From: Nocardia sp. NBC_01503
GTDB lineage: Bacteria > Actinomycetota > Actinomycetes > Mycobacteriales > Mycobacteriaceae
Assembly (NCBI RefSeq): GCF_036327755.1
Contig: NZ_CP109596.1
Coordinates: 5,332,001 to 5,396,000 of the forward strand
Direction of reading: 5' to 3'
Length of the DNA stretch: 64,000 nt
Below the pieces are notes generated by a model. The model ran no database searches and was not told the origin of the DNA. It was given only the letters and a program-made list of their open reading frames with translations. The translations under genes were made by a program, and so were the position numbers. This document shows, one piece after another, positions 33,809-42,694 of this stretch; the first letter of the stretch is position 1, and the number at the start of each line of letters is the position of its first letter.

Positions 33809-34648
33809 ATGCCGATACCTGCCAGCAGCAATGACGAGGGCCGCGCGCCCGCCGGTGACCCTCGCGAGCTGGAGGACGTCTTCACGGACGAGCTCACCGC
33901 GCGTGAGGCCGAACTCGCCGGGGCCGTGACCGAGCAGTACGTGGTCCAGCATCCGCACGGCCTGCGCGAGGAGTTGGAGGAGCTGCACGAGGAAGAGGTC
34001 GAGCAGACCCTCCTGGAACAGCTCGGCGGCTTCAGCGGCCTGATCTACTCCTCGCTGCCGGTGCTGGTGTTCGTACCGGTGAATTCGCTGCGCGGGCTCA
34101 CCACCGCCATCTGGGCGGCCCTGGGTGTGGCCACCGCGATTCTGATCTGGCGATTGGTGCGGCGCGGTCCCATCCAGCCGGCCATCTCCGGCTTCCTGGG
34201 TGTGGGTGTCTGCGCGTTCATCGCCTATCGCATGGGTGAGGCCAAGGGCTTCTTCCTGTTCGGCATCTACGCCAGCCTGGTGTACTCGGGCGCGTTCCTG
34301 GTGTCGCTGGTGGTGCGCTGGCCCCTGGCGGGTGTCATCTGGGGTGTGTTGAACGGCCATGGCACGGAATGGCGTTCGGATCGCCGGGCCATGCGCCTCT
34401 ACGATCTGGCGACCGTGGTGTGGGCGGTGGTGTTCGGCGCCCGCTATCTGGTGCAGAACCATCTCTACGACTCCAACAGCACCGGTCTGCTGGCCGTCGC
34501 GCGCCTGGCCATGGGCTGGCCGTTGACGGCAGTGGCGCTGGTGGTCACCGTGTGGGCTGTTCGCAAGGCCGGGCATCTGCCGGTCTCCACTGCGAAGACC
34601 GCGAAGACCGCCGCACCGGCCGAATCCGCGGACTCCGCGCGTAATTGA
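33809..34648 (+). CDS. DUF3159 membrane protein
   Basis: 279 residues. An N-terminal soluble acidic part (about 1-70, with EELEELHEEEVEQTLLEQLGG) precedes about six transmembrane helices. Conserved pieces are GGFSGLIYSSLPVLVFVPVN, SGFLGVGVCAFIAYRMGEAKGFFLFGIYASLVY and RRAMRLYDLATVVWAVVFGARYLVQNHLY. It is the Rv2693c homologue; the family is thought to be transport-related but no substrate is known. The C-terminus has a short KTAKTAAPAES tail. It is in an operon with the OB-fold gene. Confidence 0.91.
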   Translation: MPIPASSNDEGRAPAGDPRELEDVFTDELTAREAELAGAVTEQYVVQHPHGLREELEELHEEEVEQTLLEQLGGFSGLIYSSLPVLVFVPVNSLRGLTTAIWAALGVATAILIWRLVRRGPIQPAISGFLGVGVCAFIAYRMGEAKGFFLFGIYASLVYSGAFLVSLVVRWPLAGVIWGVLNGHGTEWRSDRRAMRLYDLATVVWAVVFGARYLVQNHLYDSNSTGLLAVARLAMGWPLTAVALVVTVWAVRKAGHLPVSTAKTAKTAAPAESADSARN

Positions 34649-34717
34649 GCTCTACCAGCGCCTTATCGCGCTGACCGCCCGTAGCGCAACACCTTCGGGC
34701 GGATCTGGCACGTAAAG

Positions 34718-34742
34718 GGGGTGGCCACCCCACCCCTGGGGT
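34718..34742. promoter_or_regulatory. Adjacent palindromes upstream of the SigD/ShbA-like gene
   Basis: GGGGTGGCCACCCC (34718-34731) is a perfect 14-bp palindrome, directly followed by ACCCC-T-GGGGT (34732-34742). Together they sit 37-61 bp before the sigma-factor start codon and could bind a regulator or fold in the leader RNA. Confidence 0.4.
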
Positions 34743-34778
34743 GCCTATTTCGACGGCTCCGATCATCGCAGGATCGTT

Positions 34779-35510
34779 ATGAACGATACGGCGAAAGGAT
34801 CGACGGAGTTGAACACCGACGGCAAGGCAGTGGCACCGCAGGACCGTGGCGAGGGGCTCGGGACCGTAGTGCGGACGACGGCCGCCGCGCGCAGGCATTC
34901 GGCGGGGCGGGGAACCAAGACCAACAGCGCGGCCACATCGGAATCCCGGCGTGCCGCAGCGGAACTGGAGAAGTTGATCGGACCGGCCGCCGCGGGCGAC
35001 CGGGCGGCGGTCACCGAGATCCTCAAGATCGTGTACCCGCTGGTGCGGCGCTACTGCGCGGCGCGAATGGGCGGCGCGGGTCATCTACATGTGACGGCCG
35101 ATGATGTGGCACAGGAGATCTGCATGGCCACCGTGCAGGCCATTCCGCGCTACCGCGATCAGGGCAAGTCGTTCCTGGCGTTCGTGTACGGCATCTCGGC
35201 CAACAAGGTCGCCGACGCGTTCCGGCGGGCGCAGCTGCATCCGGCGTATCCGGTGGCGGAGTTCCCGGATGAGCCGATGAACGAGGCCGGTCCGGAGGAG
35301 CGGGCGATGCAGTCCGAAACCCGGGCCGCCACACGGGAACTCATGAAGGTGCTGGCCCCGACCCATCGCGAGGTGCTGGTCATGCGCATCGTGCTGGGCT
35401 GGACCGCGGCGCAGACCGCGGAGGCCATCGGCACCAGTCCGGGCGTGGTGCGGGTTATGCAGCATCGCGCGCTGAACAAGCTGCGCGCCGAACTCCGGGC
35501 GGCGTCGTAG
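34779..35510 (+). CDS. Sigma-70 family factor, SigD/ShbA-like
   Basis: 243 residues. The first ~60 are polar and low-complexity. Region 2 follows: [88 protein letters not shown]. Region 4 is [49 protein letters not shown]. The [15 protein letters not shown] pattern is characteristic of mycobacterial SigD and Streptomyces ShbA; ShbA transcribes the principal sigma gene. Its place between DUF3159 and ceoC is not the M. tuberculosis arrangement. No anti-sigma gene is adjacent. Membership in this group is from motif memory. Confidence 0.88.
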   Translation: MNDTAKGSTELNTDGKAVAPQDRGEGLGTVVRTTAAARRHSAGRGTKTNSAATSESRRAAAELEKLIGPAAAGDRAAVTEILKIVYPLVRRYCAARMGGAGHLHVTADDVAQEICMATVQAIPRYRDQGKSFLAFVYGISANKVADAFRRAQLHPAYPVAEFPDEPMNEAGPEERAMQSETRAATRELMKVLAPTHREVLVMRIVLGWTAAQTAEAIGTSPGVVRVMQHRALNKLRAELRAAS

Positions 35511-35536
35511 ACCGTGACGGCACCCGGAGAGCGATA

Positions 35537-36226
35537 TCAGGCGGTTGCGCCGACCGGGGTGCCGAAACCGTTGACGCCGAGGGCTTTCCGAAGATCGTCC
35601 TCGGCCTCCACGGAGGTGACGAACAGCAGTTCGTCCTCGCCTTCGAGCGGGTCGTCGCCCTGCGGCACGATGACCCGGCCGCCGCGCAGAATGGTGACCA
35701 GCGCGGCATCGCGCGGCAGCTTCAGCGTGCGAACGGCCTTGCCCGCCAACGGCGTATCGGTGGGCAGGGTGATCTCCACCAGATTGGCCTGGCCCTGACG
35801 CAGCGTCATGAGCCGCACCAGATCACCCACCGAGACGGCCTCCTCGACCAGTGAGGCCAGCAGTCGCGGTGTCGAGACGGCCACGTCCACACCCCACGAC
35901 GAATCGAAGAGCCATTCATTGCGCGGATCGTTCACCCGCGCGACCACTCGCCCCACCCCGAACTCGGTCTTGGCGAGCAGTGCGAACACCAGATTCACCT
36001 TGTCGTCGCCGGTGGCGGCGATGACCACGTCATAGGATTCCAGCCCGGCCTCTTCGAGCGTCTCCAGCTCGCAGGCATCGGCGTGGGTCCAGACCGCGGT
36101 GGGCGCGGCGGTCGGATCGATGTGATCGAGGCGGCGCTCCAGCAGCATGACCTGATGTCCGCCGCGCAATAGCTCCTGGGCGATGGATCGGCCGACGGCC
36201 CCCGCGCCCGCAATGGCTACCTTCAT
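35537..36226 (-). CDS. ceoC: TrkA-family K+ uptake regulatory protein (CeoC/TrkA)
   Basis: 229 residues. The RCK_N domain has a Rossmann start, MKVAIAGAGAVGRSIAQELLRGGHQVMLLERR, followed by VIAATGDDKVNLVFALLAKTEFGVGRVVARVNDPRNEWLF. The TrkA-C domain has VEITLPTDTPLAGKAVRTLKLPRDAALVTILRGGRVIVPQGDDPLEGEDELLFV. It binds NAD(H) or ATP and gates a Trk-type K+ transporter at the membrane. Two bp separate it from the ceoB homologue upstream. The two-gene arrangement matches Rv2691-Rv2692. No Trk membrane channel is present in the window, so the partner is elsewhere. Confidence 0.92.
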   Translation of the reverse strand: MKVAIAGAGAVGRSIAQELLRGGHQVMLLERRLDHIDPTAAPTAVWTHADACELETLEEAGLESYDVVIAATGDDKVNLVFALLAKTEFGVGRVVARVNDPRNEWLFDSSWGVDVAVSTPRLLASLVEEAVSVGDLVRLMTLRQGQANLVEITLPTDTPLAGKAVRTLKLPRDAALVTILRGGRVIVPQGDDPLEGEDELLFVTSVEAEDDLRKALGVNGFGTPVGATA

Positions 36227-36228
36227 GA

Positions 36229-36894
36229 CTAATCCTCGCTCGCGGGTGGGTTACCGGCCAGGGCGACGGCCTCACCGACACTGCCCGAGGTGGCGGCGAT
36301 GTATACCATGTCGTCGGCCTGCAGCATCGTCTTGGCGTTGGGCAGCATGCCCTGTCCGAAGCGGATGAGGAAGGCCACGCGCGCGCCGGTGGCGCTCTCC
36401 AGGGATTGCACGGTGCGGCCGTACCACTCCTCGTGCAGCGGGATCTCGGTCACCGCGACGGTGCCGGTGGGATCTCGCCAGGTGGTGGTGGATTGATCGG
36501 CGACCAGGGTGCGCAGGAACCGGTCGGTGGTCCAGGGCACGGTGGCGATGGTCGGAATGCCGAGGCGCTCGTAGACGGCGGCGCGTTTGGCATCGTAGAT
36601 GCGGGCGACCACGCGCTCGATCCCGAAGGTTTCGCGGGCCACGCGCGCGGAGATGATGTTGGAGTTGTCGCCGGAGGAGACGGCCGCGAAGGCGCCCGCC
36701 CGTTCGATGCCCGCGCGGGTCAGTACATCCCGGTCGAATCCGACTCCGGTAATGCACAATCCGGGGAAATCGCGGCCGAGGCGCAGGAAGGCGCTCGAAT
36801 TCTGGTCGATCACCGCGACCTCGTGGCCGATGCGGACCAGGGCGCGTGCGAGTGAGGATCCCACTCGCCCACACCCCATGATCACTACGTACAC
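36229..36894 (-). CDS. ceoB: TrkA-family K+ uptake regulatory protein (CeoB/TrkA)
   Basis: 221 residues. Its Rossmann start is MYVVIMGCGRVGSSLARALVRIGHEVAVID; then GVGFDRDVLTRAGIERAGAFAAVSSGDNSNIISARVARETFGIERVVARIYDAKRAAVYERLGIPTIATVPWTTDRFL, strongly like Rv2691. A C-terminal RCK_C domain (VTEIPLHEEWYGRTVQSLESATGARVAFLIRFGQGMLPNAKTMLQADDMVYIAAT) completes it. First gene of the ceoB-ceoC operon, divergent from the APC permease gene with about 250 bp between. Confidence 0.93.
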   Translation of the reverse strand: MYVVIMGCGRVGSSLARALVRIGHEVAVIDQNSSAFLRLGRDFPGLCITGVGFDRDVLTRAGIERAGAFAAVSSGDNSNIISARVARETFGIERVVARIYDAKRAAVYERLGIPTIATVPWTTDRFLRTLVADQSTTTWRDPTGTVAVTEIPLHEEWYGRTVQSLESATGARVAFLIRFGQGMLPNAKTMLQADDMVYIAATSGSVGEAVALAGNPPASED

Positions 36895-37141
36895 CGTGCG
36901 AACCCCATTCCCGAAAACCGTGGTGTGCGGTCTGGTTCCCTCTTGTCAAGAACCACAGTGGAGGGCAACCGTACCGCTCGAGTTTTTCCCGAGGCACTTT
37001 CCCCCTCGGGTCGGTATTCAAACCGGAACCGGAAAAAGCTCACACTGCGAAGTGGACGAGGGTCGCAGTGTTCACGCGCAACAGTACGGTCCGCGACCGC
37101 GCTCCGCCGCGCCGTGGACGCGACCGGCCCCGCACTCCCTT

Positions 37142-39142
37142 ATGCTCACCAAAGTGTCGAAGTTGACGACGGCCGCCAAACGCATGCTGGTTGGCCGCCC
37201 ATTCCGTAGCGATTCCCTGGGGCATACCCTGCTGCCCAAACGAATCGCGCTCCCGGTCTTCGCCTCCGATGCTTTGTCATCGGTGGCATACGCGCCGGAG
37301 GAGATCTTCCTGGTGCTGTCCGTGGCCGGGCTGTCGGCCTACACCTATGCGCCGTGGGTGGGTTTGGCGGTCGCGCTGGTAATGGCTGTCGTGGTCGCCA
37401 GCTACCGGCAGAATGTGCACGCCTATCCGTCCGGTGGCGGTGATTACGAGGTCGCGACGACGAACATCGGGCCAAATGCCGGTCTGACCGTCGGTAGCGC
37501 GCTGCTGGTGGACTACGTACTGACCGTCGCGGTGTCGATCTCCTCGGCAGCGTCGAATATCGGGTCGGCGGTGCCGTTCGTCTCGACGCACAAGGTGCTG
37601 TTCGCGGTCGCCGCGATTGTGATTTTGACTGCTGTCAATCTGCGCGGTGTGCGCGAGTCGGGGACGGCATTCGCGATTCCGACGTACGCCTTCATGATCG
37701 GCATGTTCATCATGCTCATCTGGGGATTCACTCGAATCGGGATTCTGGGCCAGCAGGTGCACGCCGAGTCCTACGGGTTCGGGTTGAAGGCCGAGGACGA
37801 GCATCTGTTCGGATTGGCTTTCGTCTTCCTCATCGCGCGTGCCTTCTCCTCCGGCTGTGCGGCGCTGACCGGTGTGGAGGCCATCAGCAATGGTGTGCCC
37901 GCCTTCCGGAAGCCCAAGTCCCGCAATGCCGCGACCACCCTGCTGTTGCTCGGCGGTATCGCGGTGACACTGTTCATGGGCATGATCGTGCTCACTCAGC
38001 AGGTGGGTGTGGTCTACGCGCAGAACAGCGCCGACCTCGTGGGCGCGCCATCCGGGTATGAGCAGAAGACCTTGATCGCGCAGCTGGCGAACGCGGTGTT
38101 CCACGGGTTCCCGCCGGGGTTCTACTTCATCACCATCGTCACCGCGCTGATCCTGGTGCTGGCGGCCAATACCGCCTTCAACGGATTCCCGGTGCTCGGC
38201 TCGATCTTGGCGCAGGACCGCTTCCTGCCGCGACAGTTGCACACTCGTGGTGACCGGCTGGCGTTCAGCAACGGCATCATCTTCCTGGCCGGCGGGGCGG
38301 TCGCCTTCGTGGTGCTCTTCGGGGCCGAGGTGACCCACCTGATCCAGCTGTACATCGTGGGTGTGTTCGTCTCCTTCGTGCTCAGTCAGACCGGCATGCT
38401 GCGGCACTGGACCCGGTTGTTGCGCAGTGAGACCGATCCGGCGCAGCGGGCGCGGATGAAACGCTCGCGGGTCATCAACGCCATCGGTCTCACCATGACC
38501 GCCACCGTGTTGGTGATCGTGCTGATCACCAAATTCCTGGCGGGCGCGTGGATCGCGATCGTCACCATGGCTGCGATTTTCGGCTTGATGAAACTCATTC
38601 GGCGGCACTACGACACGGTGTCGCGTGAACTCGACGAGACCGAATGGGACGGTGTGCTGCCGAGCCGGACCCACTCCATCGTGCTGGTCTCCAAACTTCA
38701 TCTGCCCACCAAACGGGCCATCGCGTACGCGCGGGCCACCAGGCCCGACACAATCGAGGCGATCACCGTCAATGTCGATGAACCCGATACCCGCGCGCTG
38801 GTACGGGAGTGGGAGCGCAGCGATATCTCGGTGCCGCTCAAGGTGATCGAATCGCCGTACCGTGAGATCACCAAGCCGGTGATGGATTACGTGAAGCGGG
38901 TGCGCAAGGATTCCCCGCGCGATGTGGTGACCGTATTCATCCCCGAATACGTGGTGGGCCACTGGTGGGAACAGTTGCTGCACAACCAGAGTGCGTTGCG
39001 TCTCAAGGGCCGGTTGCTGTTCGAGCCCGGCGTCATGGTGACCTCGGTGCCGTGGCAGCTCACCTCCTCGGCCAAGGCGCGCGCCGGACGTGAGGTCAGT
39101 GCCCCCGGTTCGGTGCGGCGCGGATACGGAGACGACCTGTGA
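37142..39142 (+). CDS. APC-family amino-acid/K+ permease (Rv2690c-like)
   Basis: 666 residues from ATG 37142; GTG 37154 (VSKLTTAAKRMLVGRPF) is equally plausible. An N-terminal conserved stretch, GHTLLPKRIALPVFASDALSSVAYAPEEI, leads into about 12 transmembrane helices, then a ~180-residue cytoplasmic domain (SRTHSIVLVSKLHLPTKRAIAYARATRPDTIEAITVN, VFIPEYVVGHWWEQLLHNQSALRLKGRLLF). APC transporters with this USP-like tail include K+ symporters of the KimA type; adjacency to ceoBC makes K+ a reasonable guess. The stop overlaps the next start by 4 bp. Confidence 0.92.
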   Translation: MLTKVSKLTTAAKRMLVGRPFRSDSLGHTLLPKRIALPVFASDALSSVAYAPEEIFLVLSVAGLSAYTYAPWVGLAVALVMAVVVASYRQNVHAYPSGGGDYEVATTNIGPNAGLTVGSALLVDYVLTVAVSISSAASNIGSAVPFVSTHKVLFAVAAIVILTAVNLRGVRESGTAFAIPTYAFMIGMFIMLIWGFTRIGILGQQVHAESYGFGLKAEDEHLFGLAFVFLIARAFSSGCAALTGVEAISNGVPAFRKPKSRNAATTLLLLGGIAVTLFMGMIVLTQQVGVVYAQNSADLVGAPSGYEQKTLIAQLANAVFHGFPPGFYFITIVTALILVLAANTAFNGFPVLGSILAQDRFLPRQLHTRGDRLAFSNGIIFLAGGAVAFVVLFGAEVTHLIQLYIVGVFVSFVLSQTGMLRHWTRLLRSETDPAQRARMKRSRVINAIGLTMTATVLVIVLITKFLAGAWIAIVTMAAIFGLMKLIRRHYDTVSRELDETEWDGVLPSRTHSIVLVSKLHLPTKRAIAYARATRPDTIEAITVNVDEPDTRALVREWERSDISVPLKVIESPYREITKPVMDYVKRVRKDSPRDVVTVFIPEYVVGHWWEQLLHNQSALRLKGRLLFEPGVMVTSVPWQLTSSAKARAGREVSAPGSVRRGYGDDL

Positions 39143-40653
39143 GCAGCGGCGAGGATTGGCGCGGTGCGGTTTTCGAGGTTCGCCTCGGCCCGCCCGGACA
39201 CGGCGGATTCTGTGTGGCCCGGCATGAGGGGCGCGTGCTGTTCGTGCGGCACGGTCTGCCCGGTGAGCTGGTGCGCGCCCGGGTGACCGAGGATCGCGGC
39301 GGATCATTCTGCCGCGCGGACGCCATCGAGATTCTGGAGGCGTCGGACGACCGCGTCGACCCGACCTGCCCGGTCTCCGGACCCGGCGGCGCGGGCTGCT
39401 GCGACTTCTCCCATGCCAGCCCCGAGGGTCAGCGCGCGCTGAAGGCGGCTGTCGTCGCCGAACAGCTGCGCCGACTCGCCGACTGGGAGACCGACTTCGA
39501 GGTCGAGGTCATCGCGGCTCCGACGTACGGCGCGGCCGCCCCGGTACGCGGCGCAGCCGACCCCGGGTACGGCGCCGCAGCGGAGGGCGAGCTCGCGCGG
39601 ACCGGGGGCAGGCCCGCCGCGCTCGGCGGTGTGCGCGGCATCGCGGCCGGCCGGGTTCGCGAGTTCACCGGCGGTGTTGTGAAAGAGGTTGTGCCGCAGT
39701 CTTATACGGCGGGCTGGCGATCTCGGGTGCGCCTGGTCGTTGATGCGGACGGCCGAGCCGGGGTGCACCGTTACCGCAGCACCGATGTGATCGCGGATCT
39801 GCGCTGTCCGCAGCCGATGGCCGGGGCCATGGAGGGCATCGCCGATCGCAAGTGGACTCCCGGCGCGGATCTCGTCGTGGCCGTGGATGGTGACGGTATG
39901 CGCCACCTGATCGAGTTGGCTCCGGTCGAGTCCGAGCGCGGAGATCGCACCGCGCGCGGTGCGAACGGCAGAGGTGAACGGAATCGTGCTGGCCGCCAGG
40001 GTGGCGGCCGAGGCGGCGATCGCAGCAGCGCCGCCGCTCGTCGTGCCGCCGCGGCGGGTCCGCGCGCCGAGCGACTGATCGACGGCAGCGGCCGGGCCGT
40101 GCAGTACGTCTCGGGTCGTCGCTTCGAACTCTCGGCCACCGGTTTCTGGCAGCCGCATTACGGTGCCGCGCAATGCTATTCGGATGTGGTGCGGGAGTGG
40201 GCCGACGCCGCCACCGGCGCGCTGGCCTGGGATCTCTACAGCGGTGTCGGTGTCTTCGCCGCCGGACTGGGCGAGCGGGTCGGCCAGACCGGCGCGGTGC
40301 ACGGCGTCGAGTTCGCGCGCTCCGCCGTCACCGAAGGTAAAGCGGCGCTGCGGGATCTGCCGTGGGTGGAGCTGAGGGCCGAGCGGGTCGAACGCTGGAT
40401 TGTCGAACAGCCCGATACCGCACCGGATGTGGTGGTCCTGGATCCGCCGCGCGCGGGTGCCGGTAAAGAGGTGATCGCCGCCCTGGGTGCGCGCGGCCCC
40501 CGCCGCATCGTCCATATCGGTTGTGATCCAGCGGCTTTCGCCCGCGATCTGGGCCTGTACCGCACCGCCGGTTACCACCCGTCTGCCCTGCGGGTATTCG
40601 ATGCCTTCCCCGGTACGCACCATGTGGAATGCGTCGCGCTGCTGGAGCGCTGA
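39139..40653 (+). CDS. TrmA/RumA-type class I SAM-dependent RNA methyltransferase
   Basis: 504 residues from GTG 39139, overlapping the permease by 4 bp. An N-terminal TRAM domain (VFEVRLGPPGHGGFCVARHEGRVLFVRHGLPGE) is followed by a Cys cluster (CPVSGPGGAGCC) typical of Fe-S members. The methyltransferase domain has GFWQPHYGAAQCYSDVV, DLYSGVGVFAAGL (SAM), VVLDPPRAGAGKEV and VHIGCDPAAFARDL, whose Cys is the nucleophile. It makes 5-methyluridine in tRNA or rRNA. Low-complexity insertions at about residues 128-160 and 265-310 make it roughly 100 residues longer than Rv2689c as I remember it. Confidence 0.93.
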   Translation: MSSGEDWRGAVFEVRLGPPGHGGFCVARHEGRVLFVRHGLPGELVRARVTEDRGGSFCRADAIEILEASDDRVDPTCPVSGPGGAGCCDFSHASPEGQRALKAAVVAEQLRRLADWETDFEVEVIAAPTYGAAAPVRGAADPGYGAAAEGELARTGGRPAALGGVRGIAAGRVREFTGGVVKEVVPQSYTAGWRSRVRLVVDADGRAGVHRYRSTDVIADLRCPQPMAGAMEGIADRKWTPGADLVVAVDGDGMRHLIELAPVESERGDRTARGANGRGERNRAGRQGGGRGGDRSSAAARRAAAAGPRAERLIDGSGRAVQYVSGRRFELSATGFWQPHYGAAQCYSDVVREWADAATGALAWDLYSGVGVFAAGLGERVGQTGAVHGVEFARSAVTEGKAALRDLPWVELRAERVERWIVEQPDTAPDVVVLDPPRAGAGKEVIAALGARGPRRIVHIGCDPAAFARDLGLYRTAGYHPSALRVFDAFPGTHHVECVALLER

Positions 40654-40746
40654 GCCGGATCGTATTGCGGCGGAACCTCTCTCCGTCTGCCCGTGGGAAG
40701 CGGGCCGTGCTGCACGGCGCGCGGGGCGTCCGCCAAGATAGCCGTC

Positions 40747-41556
40747 ATGACTACGCTGTCCGATCCGACCCTCGCGGCGGTGGTGGAACTGATCTACGGC
40801 GATCAAGCCAAGTTCTACTCCCTCGAGGGGCTGCTCCTGAGCGTCGACCTCAAACACCCCGAGTACACGGTCGAGATGTGGGTCAACAGCGACAGCTACT
40901 GGGGGCGTCTGGTCACCCCCGTCTACGGCGCCCGGATGGCGGCGCTGGCCGGTAATGCCGACGCCGATCAGGCGCTGCTGAATCTGGTCGAGGTCACCAC
41001 TCGGAAGTTCCTGCGCGGGGAATCCACCGAGCGCGAACAACTTCCGCCGTGGCTGGCCCCCCTGCGCGCGTCGCTGCTGGTCGACGGCTATCAGCTACGC
41101 CTCGAAAAGGTAAGCGGCACAGCGGCGGGGTCCGCCCCACGCTGCCGTCTGAGACCTACGCACCGGCTCCCGGTCGCCCTGGCGGAACAGCTGGCCCTGA
41201 TCGAGACCGAACTCGAATTACGCAGCCAGCAAACCCCTTTGGATCACCTACAGCAGGCCACCCGCGCCTATGCCCGCCGCGATTACGCCACCTGCGAAGA
41301 ACATCTCAGCGCCGCCCTGGACCACCTCACCGCCTATGCCGCGGGCACCCAGGACCTGGACAGCGCCAAGAACGTCCGCCACCTGATCGATACGGGTCGC
41401 CTCTCGGTCCGCGAAGGCACCCGCCTACTCCGCGACCTCCGCCTCCTCACCTCCCCGAACCCGCACCCCCACCGCACCCGGGCCGACGCCACCCGCTTCC
41501 GCGTCCAGCTCACCGCGACCCGCGCGGCGACCCTGCTTTCGCAGATCGAGTTCTGA
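40747..41556 (+). CDS. Uncharacterised protein
   Basis: 269 residues from ATG 40747. I do not recognise the family. The N-terminal half is mixed alpha/beta (ELIYGDQAKFYSLEGLLLSVDLKHPEYTVEMWVNSDSYWGRLVTPVYG). The second half is helical, with ATRAYARRDYATCEEHLSAALDHLTAYAAGTQDLDSAKNVRHLIDTGRLSVREGTRLLRDLRLL, which looks like a helical-hairpin or TPR-like protein-binding region. There is no signal peptide or membrane helix. It follows the methyltransferase by 93 bp, and its last 132 bp overlap the convergent small membrane-protein gene. Confidence 0.65.
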   Translation: MTTLSDPTLAAVVELIYGDQAKFYSLEGLLLSVDLKHPEYTVEMWVNSDSYWGRLVTPVYGARMAALAGNADADQALLNLVEVTTRKFLRGESTEREQLPPWLAPLRASLLVDGYQLRLEKVSGTAAGSAPRCRLRPTHRLPVALAEQLALIETELELRSQQTPLDHLQQATRAYARRDYATCEEHLSAALDHLTAYAAGTQDLDSAKNVRHLIDTGRLSVREGTRLLRDLRLLTSPNPHPHRTRADATRFRVQLTATRAATLLSQIEF

Positions 41557-41817
41557 GAGCCACCGCCGCCCGGCCGGGAAGAGCCGGATCGGCACCGACA
41601 CCACCACCCACACCAGCACGAACGGGGCCAGCAGATCCTGCAGCACCGCCGGCATCAGCACCGCGACACAGGCCGTGACCACGCAGCCGAGCAGCACGAC
41701 CAGTGGCCACGCATGCACCTGCCACGCCTGATACGCCACGAACGCGGCAAGACTCCCGATCAGGAGAGCGCCGATATTCCGGATGAATTCCCGCGTCTCC
41801 CGTTGCCTCGCGCTCAC
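41425..41817 (-). CDS. Small membrane protein of unknown function
   Basis: 130 residues from GTG 41817; the frame stays open to 41916. Two to three hydrophobic segments are visible: NIGALLIGSLAAFVAYQAWQVHAWPLVVLLGCVVTACVAVLMPAVLQ, then LLAPFVLVWVVVSVPIRLFPAGRRWLSELDLRK. The last ~35 residues are encoded opposite the end of the previous gene, and their Gly/Val/Ala-rich composition looks like antisense noise, so the real gene may gain little from them. No family recognised. Confidence 0.55.
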   Translation of the reverse strand: MSARQRETREFIRNIGALLIGSLAAFVAYQAWQVHAWPLVVLLGCVVTACVAVLMPAVLQDLLAPFVLVWVVVSVPIRLFPAGRRWLSELDLRKQGRRAGRGELDAEAGGVGPGAVGVRVRGGEEAEVAE

Positions 41818-41931
41818 CTCGCCAGAGTACTGCTCCGCACCGAATCTGCATCGGCCACAGCATTTTCCGCCAGCACGGCCGCTGTAAATCCGGTCGGTGC
41901 GACCCCGGCCGTTCACGCAGCCCGGAGGGCC

Positions 41932-42618
41932 TCAGCCCAATTGCCAGGTGACCTTGATCGTGGCGTTGAGTTCGCTTTCGCCGAGTTCGACGGGAATCGG
42001 TGGGGCACCGCCCATATCGCTCTTGGCGGCGGCGAAGGCTATGCGGGGCATAGGGATTGACGGGCCGGAGGTGTCTTCGGTGATCTCCAGCACCGGGCCC
42101 AGCCTGCGGCCCGCGCGGCGCGCGTACTGTTCGGCTTTGTCTAGGGCGTGATCCCAGGCGGCATCGCGGGCCCGGGTGAGCATGGACTCGGGATCGCTGA
42201 CGGTGAGGGTCAATCCGCCCAGGCGCACATCGTCACCGCCCGCGTCGACCGCATGCGCGATGATCGCGGCGGGACCGCTGTTGGCGTCGCTCTTCTCGGG
42301 TGCGGCGATATCGCGCAGGGTCACCGTCAGCGAGGTGCTCGCCACATATCCGATGACCTGCTCCCGATTGGCCTCGGTCCACACGGTGTCCGTGCGCACC
42401 GACAGTCCGCTGGTCGAGATGTCCCGGCCCGGCACGCTATCGCCGCGCAGTGACTCGGCGAGCGCGGTGGTGCGCTCCCCGGCGGCCGCGTACGCGAGCG
42501 CGACGGTATCGGCCCTGGTCTCGATCGACATCGTCACCCGCATGAGATCCGGTGTGCCGGTGGCACTTCCGGAGCCGTAGATCGTAATGCTGCCGGTGTC
42601 GATTCCGGTGCTGGTCAC
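41932..42618 (-). CDS. SIMPL-domain (DUF541) protein
   Basis: 228 residues from GTG 42618, fixed by a strong AGGAGG upstream; longer frames reach 42735. ITIYGSGSATGTPDLMRVTMSIETRADTVALAYAAAGERTTALAESLR, then DISTSGLSVRTDTVWTEANREQVIGYVASTSLTVTLRDI and RRLGPVLEITED match SIMPL/DUF541 (BP26/OMP28-like). No signal peptide is seen with this start. Members are linked to stress and envelope function, but the mechanism is unknown. It lies 76 bp downstream of the glutaminase gene on the same strand. Confidence 0.9.
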   Translation of the reverse strand: MTSTGIDTGSITIYGSGSATGTPDLMRVTMSIETRADTVALAYAAAGERTTALAESLRGDSVPGRDISTSGLSVRTDTVWTEANREQVIGYVASTSLTVTLRDIAAPEKSDANSGPAAIIAHAVDAGGDDVRLGGLTLTVSDPESMLTRARDAAWDHALDKAEQYARRAGRRLGPVLEITEDTSGPSIPMPRIAFAAAKSDMGGAPPIPVELGESELNATIKVTWQLG

Positions 42619-42694
42619 GGCGTCCTCCTGGTTGGCTGGCAAGACGATCCCGATGCTACCCACGGCCGCGTTTGCCCTGGTCGCGGCGCGCTGG

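Noticed and set aside
36599-37141. N-terminal extension of the APC permease by about 180 residues
   Set aside because: The added sequence is antisense to ceoB and not protein-like; homologues begin near MLTKVSKLTT or VSKLTT.
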